Part shown: piece by piece, positions 10,120-20,997 of the stretch
Numbering within the stretch: the first letter of the stretch is position 1
Layout of the letters: the number at the start of each line of letters is the position of its first letter
Source: Phaeobacter sp. A36a-5a
GTDB lineage: Bacteria; Pseudomonadota; Alphaproteobacteria; Rhodobacterales; Rhodobacteraceae
Length of the DNA: 64,000 nt
Direction: 5' to 3'
Assembly: GCF_037911135.1 (NCBI RefSeq)
Contig: NZ_JBBLYU010000002.1
Location: 62,001-126,000, forward strand
Notes under the pieces: model-generated
Database searches by the model: none
Seen by the model: only the letters and a program-made list of their open reading frames with translations
Told to the model about the DNA's origin: nothing
Translations under genes and position numbers: made by a program

Positions 10120-12203
10120 TCCGCGCGCCAAAGATGCGGCTACGGGCGCGCTCCTCCTGGCGGCTGCTGGGAGGGGCGGCTGCCCTATGCGTGACCATTG
10201 CTGCGCTGGGATTGGGGGTCGAGACCTGGATCGCCCGAACGCCGATGCCCGCAACACTGGCGGAGACAGCCACCGAGGTGCGCGACCGAAACAGCCAGTT
10301 GCTGCGGGCCTATCCGGTTGCCGATGGGATCTGGCGGATGGCGGTGCGGCCGGATCAGGTCGACGCGGGCTATCGCGCGATGCTGCTGCGCTATGAGGAC
10401 AAGCGGTTCTACGACCATGGCGGCGTTGATGCGCTTGCTCTGCTGCGGGCGGCGGCGCAGGCGGTGTGGCAGCGGCGTGTGGTCTCGGGTGGCTCGACAC
10501 TGACGATGCAGGTGGCGCGGCTGCTGGAGGATGGCAGCACCGGGCGCTGGGCAGGAAAACTGCGCCAGATTCGGCTGGCGCTGGCGCTGGAGCGGCGCCT
10601 GACCAAGGCGCAGATCCTTGAGTTGTATCTGGTTCACGCGCCCTTTGGTGGCAATCTGGAAGGCGTGCGGGCGGCGAGCTATGCCTGGTTCGGCAAGGAG
10701 CCGTCGCGGTTGTCTCCGGCGGAGGCGGCGCTGCTGGTCGCCTTGCCGCAGGCACCGGAGGCGCGCCGCCCGGATCGCGCTCCGAAACCTGCAGAGATGG
10801 CCCGCAACCGGGTATTGGCGCGGATGGCAGCCGCAGGCGTCTTGCCGGTGGAGGCGGCCGAGGCTGCGCAGCGGGCGCGGATCCCCCGGCAAATGCGCCC
10901 CTTCCCGCAGATGGCCGCGCATCTGGCGGATCGCGTGATAGCCGAGACGCCGGAGCTTGCGCGGATTGATCTGACGGTGGAGGCCGGATTACAGCACCGG
11001 CTGGCGCGGCTGGTGGCGCAGACCGTCGCGCGGCAGGACGCCCGGCTGTCGGCGGCGGTGCTGGTGGCCGATCACCAGAGCGGCGAGATCCTCGCCTCGG
11101 TCGGCTCAGCCGGATATCAGGATGATCTGCGACAGGGGTTTGTGGATATGACGCGCGCGGCGCGTTCGCCGGGGTCCACGCTGAAACCGCTGGTCTATGG
11201 TCTTGCCTTTGATCAGGGGCTGGCGCACCCGGAAACCATGATCCACGACGGGCCTATTGATATCGACGGGTATGCGCCACAGAATTTTGACGGAGGTTAT
11301 CGCGGCGACCTGCGGATGCGGCGTGCGCTGCAATTATCGCTGAATACGCCGGTAATACGCGTGATGCAGGCGCTGGGTCCGGCGCGGTTGATGTCAGCCC
11401 TGCGGCGCGGAGGCGCGCGACCGCAACTGCCCGGCGGCAAGCCGGGACTGGCGGTGGCGCTGGGCGGGGTGGGCCTGTCGCTGCATGATCTGATGCAGGT
11501 CTATGCCGGGCTGGCGGCGGGCGGGCAGGGGCCTCGGTTGCGGGTGCGTATGGAGGCGTCGTTTGAACGGATGCCACGCCTGTTGAGCGAGGTCTCAGCC
11601 TGGCATCTCACCGATGTTCTGCGCGATGTGCCGCCGCCAGCAGGTGCGCCTGCTGGCGTGCTGGCCTATAAGACAGGGACGTCCTACGGGCACCGCGATA
11701 CCTGGGCGATTGGCTGGGATGGTCGCCATGTGGTTGGCGTCTGGCTTGGCCGGGCCGATGGCACGCCGGTGCCGGGCGCCTTTGGCGCGGAGCTGGCGGC
11801 CCCACTGTTGTTTGAGGCCTTCGGGCGGCTCGGGACCGGTTTTGCACCGCTCCCTCCGGCGCCTCGCTCGGCGTTGCGGGTGGCCACTTCGGAGCTGCCG
11901 CTGCCCTTGCAGCGCTTTGACGGCGGTCGGGCGGGTGGCCAGCCCGCTGACGCGGTGCAGCTGGCGTTTCCACCGGACGGTGCGGCGCTGATGCTGGCAG
12001 AGGATGGACAGGTCACGCTGCGGATCAAAGGCGGCGAGGCGCCGTTTCTGGTGCTGGCCAATCAAAAGCCGGTGGTGACCGGCGCCCGCCGCCGCAGCAT
12101 TGATCTGCCGGGGATGGAGCGCGGATTTTCAACACTGGTGGTGGTTGATCGCAATGGTCGCTCCGATCAGGCCCGCGTGCGGATCACCCGCCCAGGTGAG
12201 TAG
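10116..12203 (+). CDS. pbpC: Penicillin-binding protein 1C (bifunctional transglycosylase/transpeptidase)
   Basis: 695-residue class A penicillin-binding protein of the PbpC type, which polymerises and cross-links peptidoglycan at the inner membrane. An N-terminal membrane anchor is followed by the GT51 transglycosylase domain with its motifs EDKRFYDHGG, GGSTLTMQVAR and LELYLVHAPFGG. The transpeptidase domain carries S354-T-L-K, SLN and YKTGTS, and the PbpC-specific C-terminal beta domain starts at about residue 600. The GTG start overlaps the A2M stop (GTGA), implying translational coupling. The established model for this pair is that PBP1C repairs the wall while A2M traps the protease. It converges on the MoxR-cluster gene with 31 bases between stops. 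Confidence 0.95.
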   Translation: MIRAPKMRLRARSSWRLLGGAAALCVTIAALGLGVETWIARTPMPATLAETATEVRDRNSQLLRAYPVADGIWRMAVRPDQVDAGYRAMLLRYEDKRFYDHGGVDALALLRAAAQAVWQRRVVSGGSTLTMQVARLLEDGSTGRWAGKLRQIRLALALERRLTKAQILELYLVHAPFGGNLEGVRAASYAWFGKEPSRLSPAEAALLVALPQAPEARRPDRAPKPAEMARNRVLARMAAAGVLPVEAAEAAQRARIPRQMRPFPQMAAHLADRVIAETPELARIDLTVEAGLQHRLARLVAQTVARQDARLSAAVLVADHQSGEILASVGSAGYQDDLRQGFVDMTRAARSPGSTLKPLVYGLAFDQGLAHPETMIHDGPIDIDGYAPQNFDGGYRGDLRMRRALQLSLNTPVIRVMQALGPARLMSALRRGGARPQLPGGKPGLAVALGGVGLSLHDLMQVYAGLAAGGQGPRLRVRMEASFERMPRLLSEVSAWHLTDVLRDVPPPAGAPAGVLAYKTGTSYGHRDTWAIGWDGRHVVGVWLGRADGTPVPGAFGAELAAPLLFEAFGRLGTGFAPLPPAPRSALRVATSELPLPLQRFDGGRAGGQPADAVQLAFPPDGAALMLAEDGQVTLRIKGGEAPFLVLANQKPVVTGARRRSIDLPGMERGFSTLVVVDRNGRSDQARVRITRPGE

Positions 12204-12234
12204 CGCAGATCCGGCACCCCGCAAAGGCTGATGG

Positions 12235-14295
12235 TCACCGCCGCCCTTCGCGCAGCCAGCCTGCGAGAATCGCCGCGCTGGCCAGCAGCAGCACCAGCCA
12301 AGCGGGAAGCAGCGGCGTCTGGTTGACCGAGACGGTGCGATAGGCGTCGCGCGGGGTCAGTCCGATCCAGCCACGTCCAGCGGCAACGCGTCCCTCGCGC
12401 ACATCGCGCAGGCTCGGGATACCGTCGTGCAGCGCGCGCACGCCGCCACGGGTCTGGGCCACGGCGGCGGCCATGATATCGCCGGTGGCAATGGTCTGTT
12501 CAAATTCACGCGGCGCCGCAGGGCCGAGGCCGATGACGGTGGACTGGCTGCCTTCTTCCAGTCGGTAAAGACCGGGTTCCGGCCCCTCGTAGCGGCCTTC
12601 CCAGCGGCCGGGCGCGGTTTGGGTCATCGTGACGGTGACTGTGCTGCCATCGGGATTTGTGACCGTGACATCGCCGACATCTTCGCCCAGGCTGCGGCGC
12701 TGGATGCGCATACGCTGCCCGGTTGCCTCGGCTGACAGGACGTCCTCTTCCAGCTCGGGCTCTTTCATCATCCAATGGGCAAGGCGCCGCAGCAGCTCAA
12801 GCTGCGGGCCGCCGCCTTCGTATCCCCGGCTCCAGAGCCAGGCATGATCGGAGGCCAGCAGCGCCACGCGCCCCTCGCCGACCCGGTTCAGAACCAGCAG
12901 CGGGCGGTCATCCAGGCCGCTCATCAGGACATTGCCCTGGGGGACGTCGACTTCGATCTGCCGCAGCCAGCGACCCCAGTCGGAGGCGCCGGTGAGATCG
13001 GCGGTAACAGGGTGGCGCTGGCCCAGATCGGTGATTTCCGGGCGATAGGCGCGCTCCAGCACCCGCGCCGAGGGGCTGGCAGGCAGGATGCTGGCCAGCG
13101 GAGAACGATAGATGCTGTCGGCGCTGGCAAAATCCGGCCCCGCCGCCACCAGAACCGCGCCTCCGCGTTCAACATAATCGGCCACATTGTCGAGGTAGAT
13201 CGCCGGCAGGATGCCGCGCCGTTTGTAGCGATCAAAGATGATCAGATCGAAATCATTGATCTTTTCCAGAAACAGCTCCCGCGTTGGAAAGGCAATCAGC
13301 GACAGCTCATCGACCGGTACCCCGTCCTGTTTTTCCGGTGGGCGCAGAATGGTGAAATGCACCAGATCCACCGCGCTGTCGGATTTCAGCAGATTGCGCC
13401 AGGTGCGCCCGCCCGGATGCGGCTCGCCCGAGACCAGCAGCACGCGCAACCGATCGCGCACCCCGTTGATCTGGACCAGCGCGGCGTTGTTGCGATCGGT
13501 CAGCTCGCCCTCGGCGGTGGGGACGGTGAACTGGATCACGTTGCGCCCCCCATGTGGCAGGGTCAGTGGCAGGTCAAAATCGACACCGACAGGCAGGTTG
13601 AAGCGCTGCGGTTCGGCGCCGCCGATGGAAATCGCCAGCTCTGCCAGATTGCCGGTTGCGGGGGCCTCGCCCTGATCCTCGATCCTGAGGGTCAGGGTCA
13701 CGGGTTCACCGATAATGGCAAAGCTGGGGGCGTTCTTGACGATCAGCCGCCGGTCCCAATCGCTGGGGCGACCGGTCAGCAGCAGATGCAGCGGGGCAGG
13801 CAGGGCCGGGGTCTGCGCAATGTCATGGACCTGGCCATCGCTGAGCGCGATCATCCCGGCAACCCGACCGCGCGGCACATTGGCAAGCGCCTCGGCCAGT
13901 GCGCCCATCAGCAGGGTGCCACTGTTGTCGCTGCTGCCATCACGCGGCGGGACGCTGTCGACGGCAATCCAGCGAACCTCGGTGTTCGGGCGCTGACTGA
14001 GGGCGGTCTCCAATGCGGCACGGGCGGCCCCTGTCTGGTCGGGGCGGTCGGACAGGGCCTGGCTGGCGGTCTTATCCTCAAGCACCAGAACGATGTCACT
14101 GAGCGCGGCGCGGTCTTCGATCTGGTACACCGGGCCGCTGAGGGCCGCGATCAGCACCAGAGCGGCGAGCGCACGCATCGGCCATCCCGCAAGGCGTTTC
14201 CAGGCCGCCAGAGCCAGCACCGCAACCGACAGCGCCGCAAGCAGGCCGATCAGCGGCCAGGGGACCAGTGGGTCAAAGAGGATGGTCTGTGTCAT
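12235..14295 (-). CDS. Membrane protein with degenerate vWA-like and glutamine-amidotransferase-like regions
   Basis: 686 residues, last gene of the MoxR/DUF58/DUF4159 operon, 15 bases after the preceding gene. Two membrane segments lie near the N-terminus (about 12-31 and 36-56) and one at the very C-terminus (about 660-681), leaving a large loop, probably periplasmic. The loop begins with a vWA-like strand (DIVLVLEDKTAS) lacking a proper DxSxS metal site. A region resembling class I glutamine amidotransferases follows (LRVLLVSGEPHPGG; later GGAVLVAAGPDFA), but no nucleophilic cysteine stands at the expected elbow. I recognise the arrangement from other alphaproteobacteria but not a proven function. 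A role in envelope complex assembly alongside MoxR is inferred from context. Confidence 0.8.
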   Translation of the reverse strand: MTQTILFDPLVPWPLIGLLAALSVAVLALAAWKRLAGWPMRALAALVLIAALSGPVYQIEDRAALSDIVLVLEDKTASQALSDRPDQTGAARAALETALSQRPNTEVRWIAVDSVPPRDGSSDNSGTLLMGALAEALANVPRGRVAGMIALSDGQVHDIAQTPALPAPLHLLLTGRPSDWDRRLIVKNAPSFAIIGEPVTLTLRIEDQGEAPATGNLAELAISIGGAEPQRFNLPVGVDFDLPLTLPHGGRNVIQFTVPTAEGELTDRNNAALVQINGVRDRLRVLLVSGEPHPGGRTWRNLLKSDSAVDLVHFTILRPPEKQDGVPVDELSLIAFPTRELFLEKINDFDLIIFDRYKRRGILPAIYLDNVADYVERGGAVLVAAGPDFASADSIYRSPLASILPASPSARVLERAYRPEITDLGQRHPVTADLTGASDWGRWLRQIEVDVPQGNVLMSGLDDRPLLVLNRVGEGRVALLASDHAWLWSRGYEGGGPQLELLRRLAHWMMKEPELEEDVLSAEATGQRMRIQRRSLGEDVGDVTVTNPDGSTVTVTMTQTAPGRWEGRYEGPEPGLYRLEEGSQSTVIGLGPAAPREFEQTIATGDIMAAAVAQTRGGVRALHDGIPSLRDVREGRVAAGRGWIGLTPRDAYRTVSVNQTPLLPAWLVLLLASAAILAGWLREGRR

Positions 14296-14310
14296 CTGTC
14301 CAGCCTCATG

Positions 14311-17205
14311 TCATTGCCCCAGCCGATCGAGCAGGGCGGGGACATGCACCTGATCGGATTTGTAGTTGCCAGTGAGTACATGCATGACCAGATTGACCCC
14401 AAAGCGGTAGGCCAATTCGCGCTGACGCTCGCCGGTATAGCCGCGCCCCACTGGCAGCAGAGGGCGGCCGTTGTCATCCACGGCCCAGGCGGAGGCCCAG
14501 TCGTTGCCGCCGATGACAACCGGTGTGACACCATCATTTAGGTTGCGGAAGGGGATGCCTTCCACCTGCTGGGCATCGGCGGGCGCGGCTTCGACCCAGA
14601 GCGTGCCGCGGCTGTGGCGTCCGGGGAAATCCTGTAGCAGATAGAAGGCGCGGGTCAGCACATGGTCTGCGGGCAGCGGTTCGAGTGGCGGCACGTCCAG
14701 CCGCAGGGCCAGTTGTTGCAGGCGCCGCCCTGCCGGGCTGCTGGCTCCGGCGCGGGTCAGGTCGGCGTCGCGGGTGTCAAAGAGGATCATCCCGCCGGTG
14801 CGCAGATAGGTGTTGAGCCGGTCGTAGGCCGCACCCGAGGGCAGCGGCTGATTGGCGGTCACCGGCCAGTAGAGCAGCGGGTAGAACGCCAGCTCGTCGC
14901 GCTCCAGATCAACGCCGGCGGGGGGAGAGGGTTCAACCGATGTGCGGAACCGCAATGTGTTGGACAGCCCTTGCAAGCCGTCGCGCGCCAGCTGGTCAAT
15001 CTGCGGGTTGCCGGTCAGCACATGGGCCAGCGTCAGCTCGGCCGCGCGGTCTGCGGCGAGGGCGTCTGCTGCGGGATCGGATGCGTCGGACCGGGCCGCG
15101 CTGTCGGTTTGCTCGATCACCAAGGCGTTGCCCTGGGCGTGGCTGCGCAGGTCGCTGCCGGAGCCGGTGGCCCAGATACAGGTGGCGAGGACCAGGGCCG
15201 ATGCGAGGTTTTGCGCCTTGGGTGCGGTCGGTCGTGTCCGACGCATCAGTAATCCCGACAGCAGCAGCGCGGCGATTACGTCGAGCGCCAGCAACAGCAG
15301 GGAGAGGCTGATCAGGATGCCGCCAAGCGGGCGCTCCGGCGTGCCACCATAGCCAAGGATTGGCAGCCCGACGGGCCAGCCAATTGGCGTCAGCTGATCC
15401 TCGGCCCGCATGACATTGCGGGCAATCCGCCGATCCCCGTTCTGGTACAGGCCGGGTTGCAGGCCGGGGCCGGTCAGGGCGGCAATCAGATCAGGCCCTG
15501 CGACACCGGGCAGGGCATCGGCATCCGAAAGGTCACCAAAGCCATCGAGCACCTGAAGCGGCGCCCATGTGGTGCCCTCCAGATCCGTAGCCTCGGCCGG
15601 TTTGGCACCGGAGGAAACCGCCAGCCGCTCCATCATCTGCACAAATAGGCCCGAGAGCGGCAAGGTGCTCCATTCCGCATTGGCGGTGACATGGAAGAGC
15701 ACGATCTGACCATTGCCGAGCGGTTTGCGTGTCACCAGCGGCGTCCCATCGGAGAGTTCCGCAATCACCCGCTCCGCAAGGCTGGGATCGGGTTGTGCGA
15801 CCACCTGTGAACTGACGGTGACGTCCTCGGGGATGGTCAGCCCGAAGAAAGGAGAGCCTTCGGCAAAGGTGGCCAGCGTCTTGGGCTCGCCCCAGCTCAT
15901 GGCGCCGCCAATGCTGCGGCCTCCGATCCGCAGGCGCACCGGCAGCAGCGGCTCTTCGTCGGTGCGGGCGGTATCGCTGGCGGCCAGCCGGGGACCGGCA
16001 AACCGCAGGAGCAATCCGCCTTCGTTGACCCAGTCCACCACCGCTGCCTCCTGATCGGGGGGCAGACGTGCGGTATCGGCCAGGACGATCACATCCGGGT
16101 TGGCAGGCAAGAGATCGTTCAGCCCGCCTTCCAGCAGGTCTGCGTTTGGCGCCAGCGCCTTGCGCAGATAGTGCAGGGGCGACAGCAGGGCGAGGCCTTC
16201 GTTGCCGCTCTGGCTGGAGATCAGCGCCACCTCGCGGCGGCGCAGACCGTCATCGGTAAGCGATATAGCCCCTGCGCTGCGGTGACCCTGCAGTTCGAAG
16301 AGCCGGATACGTGCGCGCAGCTCAGCGGGCAGGGACAGGCGGGCGGTGGCCTCAAGCCCGTTGGCGGCAGCGGTATCTGTATCGGCAAAATCCACCGTCG
16401 CCGCGCCCAGAGTCCGCATGGTGCCGCCCGGATCCGGCCCACGGGCAAGCACGGTGACGGTCTGGTCACTGCCGGGGGTGATCTGGGTGTGGTTGCGAGT
16501 GACCGTGATTTCCATAGCGCCGTCGACATAGACCACCGGACGCAGGGCCAGCCTTGGGGTGGGATGTTGATAGACGGTCAACTCGCCGCGCTGGCGCAGC
16601 GTCGCCATCAACGCATCGCGACCCGGATAGTCCAAGCCGTCACTGAACCACAGGCTGTCAAAGCCCCCGTCAACTGCTGCTATCTGCGCCTGTGCCGTCG
16701 TGAGCTGGTCTTGCGAGGGTTGCCAGGCCTGTGGCGTTTCGCCGATCAGCTGTCGGCGCCAGCTGACTGCGCTTTGGAATTGCGGGGGCTGCGGTGCGGT
16801 GAGCCGCAGTACGGCTACGGGTCGATTGGCGCGTCCAGCCTCGGCCAGGAGGCGGTCGATCTCCTCGCGGGTGCGCTCCCATTCCGGGGCGCCGGCCCAG
16901 CTGCCATCAAGCACCACCAGCAGCGGGCCGCGGCCCGAGGGTGCGGTGCTTGGGTTGAGCACAGGCCCGGCCAGACCAACGATGGCCGCTGCCACCGCCA
17001 TCAGCCGCAGTAAGAGCAGCCACCAGGGGGTCCGATCCGAAAGACTGTCATCGTCGCGCAACCCCAGCAGCAGTGTGACCGCCGGAAACAGGCGCTTGCG
17101 CGGGGCAGGCGGGACTGCCCGCAGAAGCAGCCAGAGCAACGGCAGTGCCAGGAGTGCCAGAAGCAACCAGGGGGCCGTGAAGCCGATGCCCGCAATCGTT
17201 GTCAT
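14311..17205 (-). CDS. BatA-like N-terminal / DUF4159 C-terminal membrane protein
   Basis: 964 residues starting at ATG 17205, which overlaps the DUF58 stop by four bases (ATGA). The first 82 residues form the two-helix aerotolerance-regulator (BatA) N-terminal module. A vWA-like domain follows in which the metal-site signature reads D100-G-S102-W-A104, missing the last serine of DxSxS. A third membrane region lies in the middle to C-terminal third (LLALDVIAALLL). The final roughly 230 residues are DUF4159 (LAFYPLLYWPV, GGMILFDTRD, FRFGVN-type end). The family is known from MoxR-linked clusters in alphaproteobacteria, with a presumed role in envelope stress or complex assembly. Function is inferred only from neighbours. 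Confidence 0.85.
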   Translation of the reverse strand: MTTIAGIGFTAPWLLLALLALPLLWLLLRAVPPAPRKRLFPAVTLLLGLRDDDSLSDRTPWWLLLLRLMAVAAAIVGLAGPVLNPSTAPSGRGPLLVVLDGSWAGAPEWERTREEIDRLLAEAGRANRPVAVLRLTAPQPPQFQSAVSWRRQLIGETPQAWQPSQDQLTTAQAQIAAVDGGFDSLWFSDGLDYPGRDALMATLRQRGELTVYQHPTPRLALRPVVYVDGAMEITVTRNHTQITPGSDQTVTVLARGPDPGGTMRTLGAATVDFADTDTAAANGLEATARLSLPAELRARIRLFELQGHRSAGAISLTDDGLRRREVALISSQSGNEGLALLSPLHYLRKALAPNADLLEGGLNDLLPANPDVIVLADTARLPPDQEAAVVDWVNEGGLLLRFAGPRLAASDTARTDEEPLLPVRLRIGGRSIGGAMSWGEPKTLATFAEGSPFFGLTIPEDVTVSSQVVAQPDPSLAERVIAELSDGTPLVTRKPLGNGQIVLFHVTANAEWSTLPLSGLFVQMMERLAVSSGAKPAEATDLEGTTWAPLQVLDGFGDLSDADALPGVAGPDLIAALTGPGLQPGLYQNGDRRIARNVMRAEDQLTPIGWPVGLPILGYGGTPERPLGGILISLSLLLLALDVIAALLLSGLLMRRTRPTAPKAQNLASALVLATCIWATGSGSDLRSHAQGNALVIEQTDSAARSDASDPAADALAADRAAELTLAHVLTGNPQIDQLARDGLQGLSNTLRFRTSVEPSPPAGVDLERDELAFYPLLYWPVTANQPLPSGAAYDRLNTYLRTGGMILFDTRDADLTRAGASSPAGRRLQQLALRLDVPPLEPLPADHVLTRAFYLLQDFPGRHSRGTLWVEAAPADAQQVEGIPFRNLNDGVTPVVIGGNDWASAWAVDDNGRPLLPVGRGYTGERQRELAYRFGVNLVMHVLTGNYKSDQVHVPALLDRLGQ

Positions 17206-18124
17206 GTGCCGGATCTTTCCATGGCATGGTACAGCCACATCAGGGCCGCCTGTGCGCTGTCGCCGGTGTGATGGGTGCCGAGGCGCCAGCCTGCCACGCG
17301 GCAGAGGTGTTCCAACGCGTCGCGCCGTTCGGCCAGGCGATCAAGGTAGCGTTGCCTAAGCGCGCCTGCCTTCAGGGTTTCGTGCCGCAGACCGCCGCCG
17401 ATGCTTTCGAATATCGTGCGCCCGTCAAAGGGGAACTCCTCCTCTGCCGGATCAAGCACCTGCATCAGCACGCCGTGCACGCCGCGATCGGCGGCCTTGG
17501 CCAGCGCCTGTTCCAGTGGCGCGAAGGGGCCCAGAAAATCCGACAGGAACAGAACCCGCGCGTTGGGTTGCATGGCGCGATCTTCCGGCGGGGCATAATC
17601 TGTGGCGTCGTCCCTGCTCAGATACTCGGCCAGTCGCAGGATCTGGGCATTGCCGCGCCGGGGTGGCAGATGCCCACCGGTCAGACCGACCCGTTCGCCG
17701 CCACGTAGCATCATCACCGACGTCGCCAGCCCCAATAGCCGCGCCCGGTCAGTTTTCTGCGGCAGGGCACTGCCGGAGGCAAAGCGCATCGACGCCCCCT
17801 GATCGACCCAGAGATGCACCGTCTGCGCAATCTGCCATTCCCGCTCGCGTACGAATTGCTGATCGCCCTTGGCCGAGCGCCGGTGGTCGATCATGCGGCG
17901 GCTGTCACCGGCCTGAACCGGGCGATATTGCCAGAAATCATCGCCCAGCCCGGCACGGCGGCGACCGTGTTCGCCAATCAGCACAGATCCGGCCAGTTGT
18001 TGCGCCTGCACCAGGAGCGGCGGAAATCGGCTGGCGGCACTTTCGGCGCGGTGGCGCAGATCCGCCGCTGCCGGCTGGAGCGCGCTGCCGGTCGGCCGGG
18101 CTGGCTGAAGGGCGCGCGGCTGTG

Positions 18125-18128
<4 letters not shown>
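17202..18128 (-). CDS. DUF58 domain-containing protein
   Basis: 308-residue DUF58 protein, the usual partner of MoxR AAA+ ATPases. The family signature is visible near the N-terminus: a G-x-G-x-D-F-W-Q-Y-R-P run, then D-SRRMIDHRRSAK, where most members have DWR instead of DHR. The C-terminal half resembles a vWA fold (VLFLSDFLGP). It starts at GTG 18128, overlapping the MoxR stop by four bases, and ends overlapping the DUF4159 start by four bases. The three genes are therefore probably translated as a coupled unit. In characterised systems MoxR and DUF58/vWA proteins act as a chaperone pair for protein complex maturation; that role is inferred here. Confidence 0.88.
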
Positions 18129-19132
<1,004 letters not shown>

Positions 19133-19184
19133 GACTTTCCCTTCACGGCGAATATATAGTGTTACTGTATCGCGTTGAGAGAAA

Positions 19185-19814
19185 ATGGCAAAAGCAATGA
19201 GCGGACAAAATCCCGTGAGTTCCGGCAGCAAATCCCCTGAAACAGGATCAGAACCGCCCAGTGCCGAGGGGCTGGCGGCCGCTGCCAAGACGGCGAGCAA
19301 AGGCGGGTTGCCGCCGGTACATCTGTGGAATCCGCCGTTTTGCGGCGATCTGGACATGCGGATCGCCCGTGATGGCACCTGGTTCTACCTTGGCACGCCG
19401 ATTGGCCGGTTTGAACTGGTGAAGCTGTTTTCCTCCATTCTGAAGCTGGAAGACGGCAAATACTTTCTGGTGACCCCGGTCGAGAAAGTGGGCATCACGG
19501 TCGAGGATGCGCCTTTCGTTGCGGTGGATTTCGAGGTCGAGGGCGACGGCGCCGCGCAGATTCTGCGGTTCGAGACACATGTCGGCGACAGGGTCGAAGC
19601 CGGGCCTGCGCATAAGATCCGTGTGGTAAGAGACGATGCAACCGGCGAGCCCTCGCCCTATGTGATGGTGCGTGCCGGGCTGGAGGCCTTGATTGATCGC
19701 AAGAGCTTTTATCGGCTGGTCGAGCTGGGATGCCACCGAGACGGCTGGTTCGGGCTGTGGTCGGGCGGCGAGTTTTTTGGGATGATCCCGTCGGCTGATT
19801 TGCCGGAGGGCTGA
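19185..19814 (+). CDS. DUF1285 domain-containing protein
   Basis: 209-residue cytosolic protein of the DUF1285 family. After a low-complexity Ser/Ala/Gly-rich N-terminus of about 45 residues comes the conserved region: a PPVHLWNPP-type opening, GDLDMRIARDGTWFYLG, PIGRFELVKLFSSIL, YFLVTPVEKV, and a C-terminal GLWSGGEFFGM. The gene is divergent from the MoxR operon with a 52-base gap, an association common in alphaproteobacteria that suggests a linked role. The start is ATG 19185 with GAGAG just upstream; ATG 19197 is a second option. The biochemical function of the family is not established. Confidence 0.88.
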   Translation: MAKAMSGQNPVSSGSKSPETGSEPPSAEGLAAAAKTASKGGLPPVHLWNPPFCGDLDMRIARDGTWFYLGTPIGRFELVKLFSSILKLEDGKYFLVTPVEKVGITVEDAPFVAVDFEVEGDGAAQILRFETHVGDRVEAGPAHKIRVVRDDATGEPSPYVMVRAGLEALIDRKSFYRLVELGCHRDGWFGLWSGGEFFGMIPSADLPEG

Positions 19815-20092
19815 CCACGCCGCATCCGACCCGGCGCTCGTCGGCAGGGGTTTGCCGGTGGCAAAGGGCAGCGGCAGGAAGTCGCTGACCCGCTTGAGTA
19901 TATTGTTAAATTACCGAAAATTCTTGTGAAAACCCGCTCAAAATCGGCGGAGATATGGGGCAGATTGGGGGCGTGCAAAAACGGGCCGATCAATGGCGCA
20001 ACCGGCGGGGGCCGGGACGAGCCTTTGGTGACTTTTGCCCGGAGCATGTCTGTTTGGCCGCCAATCGGGGGTGGCTCCAAAGGAGGTTTTCG

Positions 20093-20845
20093 ATGCCGAA
20101 GTTTGCGGCCAATATTTCATTGCTGTTTGCCGAATTGCCCTATCTGGATCGTTTTCCGGCGGCGGCGCGGGCCGGATTTGAGGCGGTGGAAATCCTGTTT
20201 CCCTATGAGCTGGCTGCGAAGGAAACCCAGCGCGCCCTGCTGGCCAATGGTCTGGAACTGCTGCTGATCAATGCGCCGCCGCCAAATTATACCGGCGGGA
20301 TGCCGGGCTATGCCGCGCTGCCGATGGGGTCGGATCGCTTTCAGCGCGATATTCGGCGGGTGCTGCGCTATGCGGAGGTGTTGCGGCCCGGAATGATCCA
20401 CATCATGGCCGGCTACGCAAAAGGGGATGTCGCCAAGGAAACGCTGATCCGCAATCTGCAATGGGCGGCCGACTATGCGCCGGGCCAGCAGTTCACCATC
20501 GAGCCGCTGAACAGCGGTGATCAGCCGGGGTATTTTCTGGATGACTACAATCTCGCCGTAGAGGTGCTGGAGGCGGTGGATCGCAAGAACGTGGGACTGC
20601 AATACGACGCCTACCATGCGCAGTTGATCCACGGCGATGCGGTGAAGGTCTGGGAGGCCTTTGGTAACCGGGCTGTCCATGTACAGATCGGTGCGGCGCC
20701 GGGGCGTTGCGAACCGGGAACCGGGCCAGTCGATTTTGAGCAGCTGTTCGCGGCCATCGACGAGAGCGGCTATGGTGGTTGGGTCAGCGCGGAATACACC
20801 CCCAGTACCAAGCGGACAGAGGACAGTCTGGCCTGGATGGGGTGA
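20093..20845 (+). CDS. hyi: Hydroxypyruvate isomerase
   Basis: 250-residue TIM-barrel isomerase of the Hyi/OtnI family, converting hydroxypyruvate to tartronate semialdehyde in glyoxylate and glycerate metabolism. The start ATG 20093 is fixed by a perfect AGGAGG at 20081-20086; in-frame codons further upstream have no such site. Glu137 (FTIEPLN) and Glu234 (SAEYTP) fit the catalytic pair known in E. coli Hyi, and metal ligands are suggested by Asp172 (QYDAYHAQ) and Gln198. Family members are about 255-260 residues. The 278 bases before it, after DUF1285, hold no gene I can support. Related xylose-isomerase-like sugar epimerases cannot be fully excluded. Confidence 0.87.
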   Translation: MPKFAANISLLFAELPYLDRFPAAARAGFEAVEILFPYELAAKETQRALLANGLELLLINAPPPNYTGGMPGYAALPMGSDRFQRDIRRVLRYAEVLRPGMIHIMAGYAKGDVAKETLIRNLQWAADYAPGQQFTIEPLNSGDQPGYFLDDYNLAVEVLEAVDRKNVGLQYDAYHAQLIHGDAVKVWEAFGNRAVHVQIGAAPGRCEPGTGPVDFEQLFAAIDESGYGGWVSAEYTPSTKRTEDSLAWMG

Positions 20846-20997
20846 GAGCGGGCCGAACCCTGTGAGGGGGGCTGGCGGACCCTGAGGCTTGGGGAGGGCT
20901 GCGGCCAAACGTCCAGCGGGACAGAAATACATATTCGTGAATTGAAATATGACTGAGCGCTGGGCATAAGGCAGTAAGTCGTGATCTGGAGACCTCC

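Noticed and set aside
12775-14541. 588-codon open frame on the plus strand opposite the MoxR-cluster genes
   Set aside because: Antisense to two coupled genes with membrane segments and operon overlaps; product is Gln/Arg-rich and without domains.
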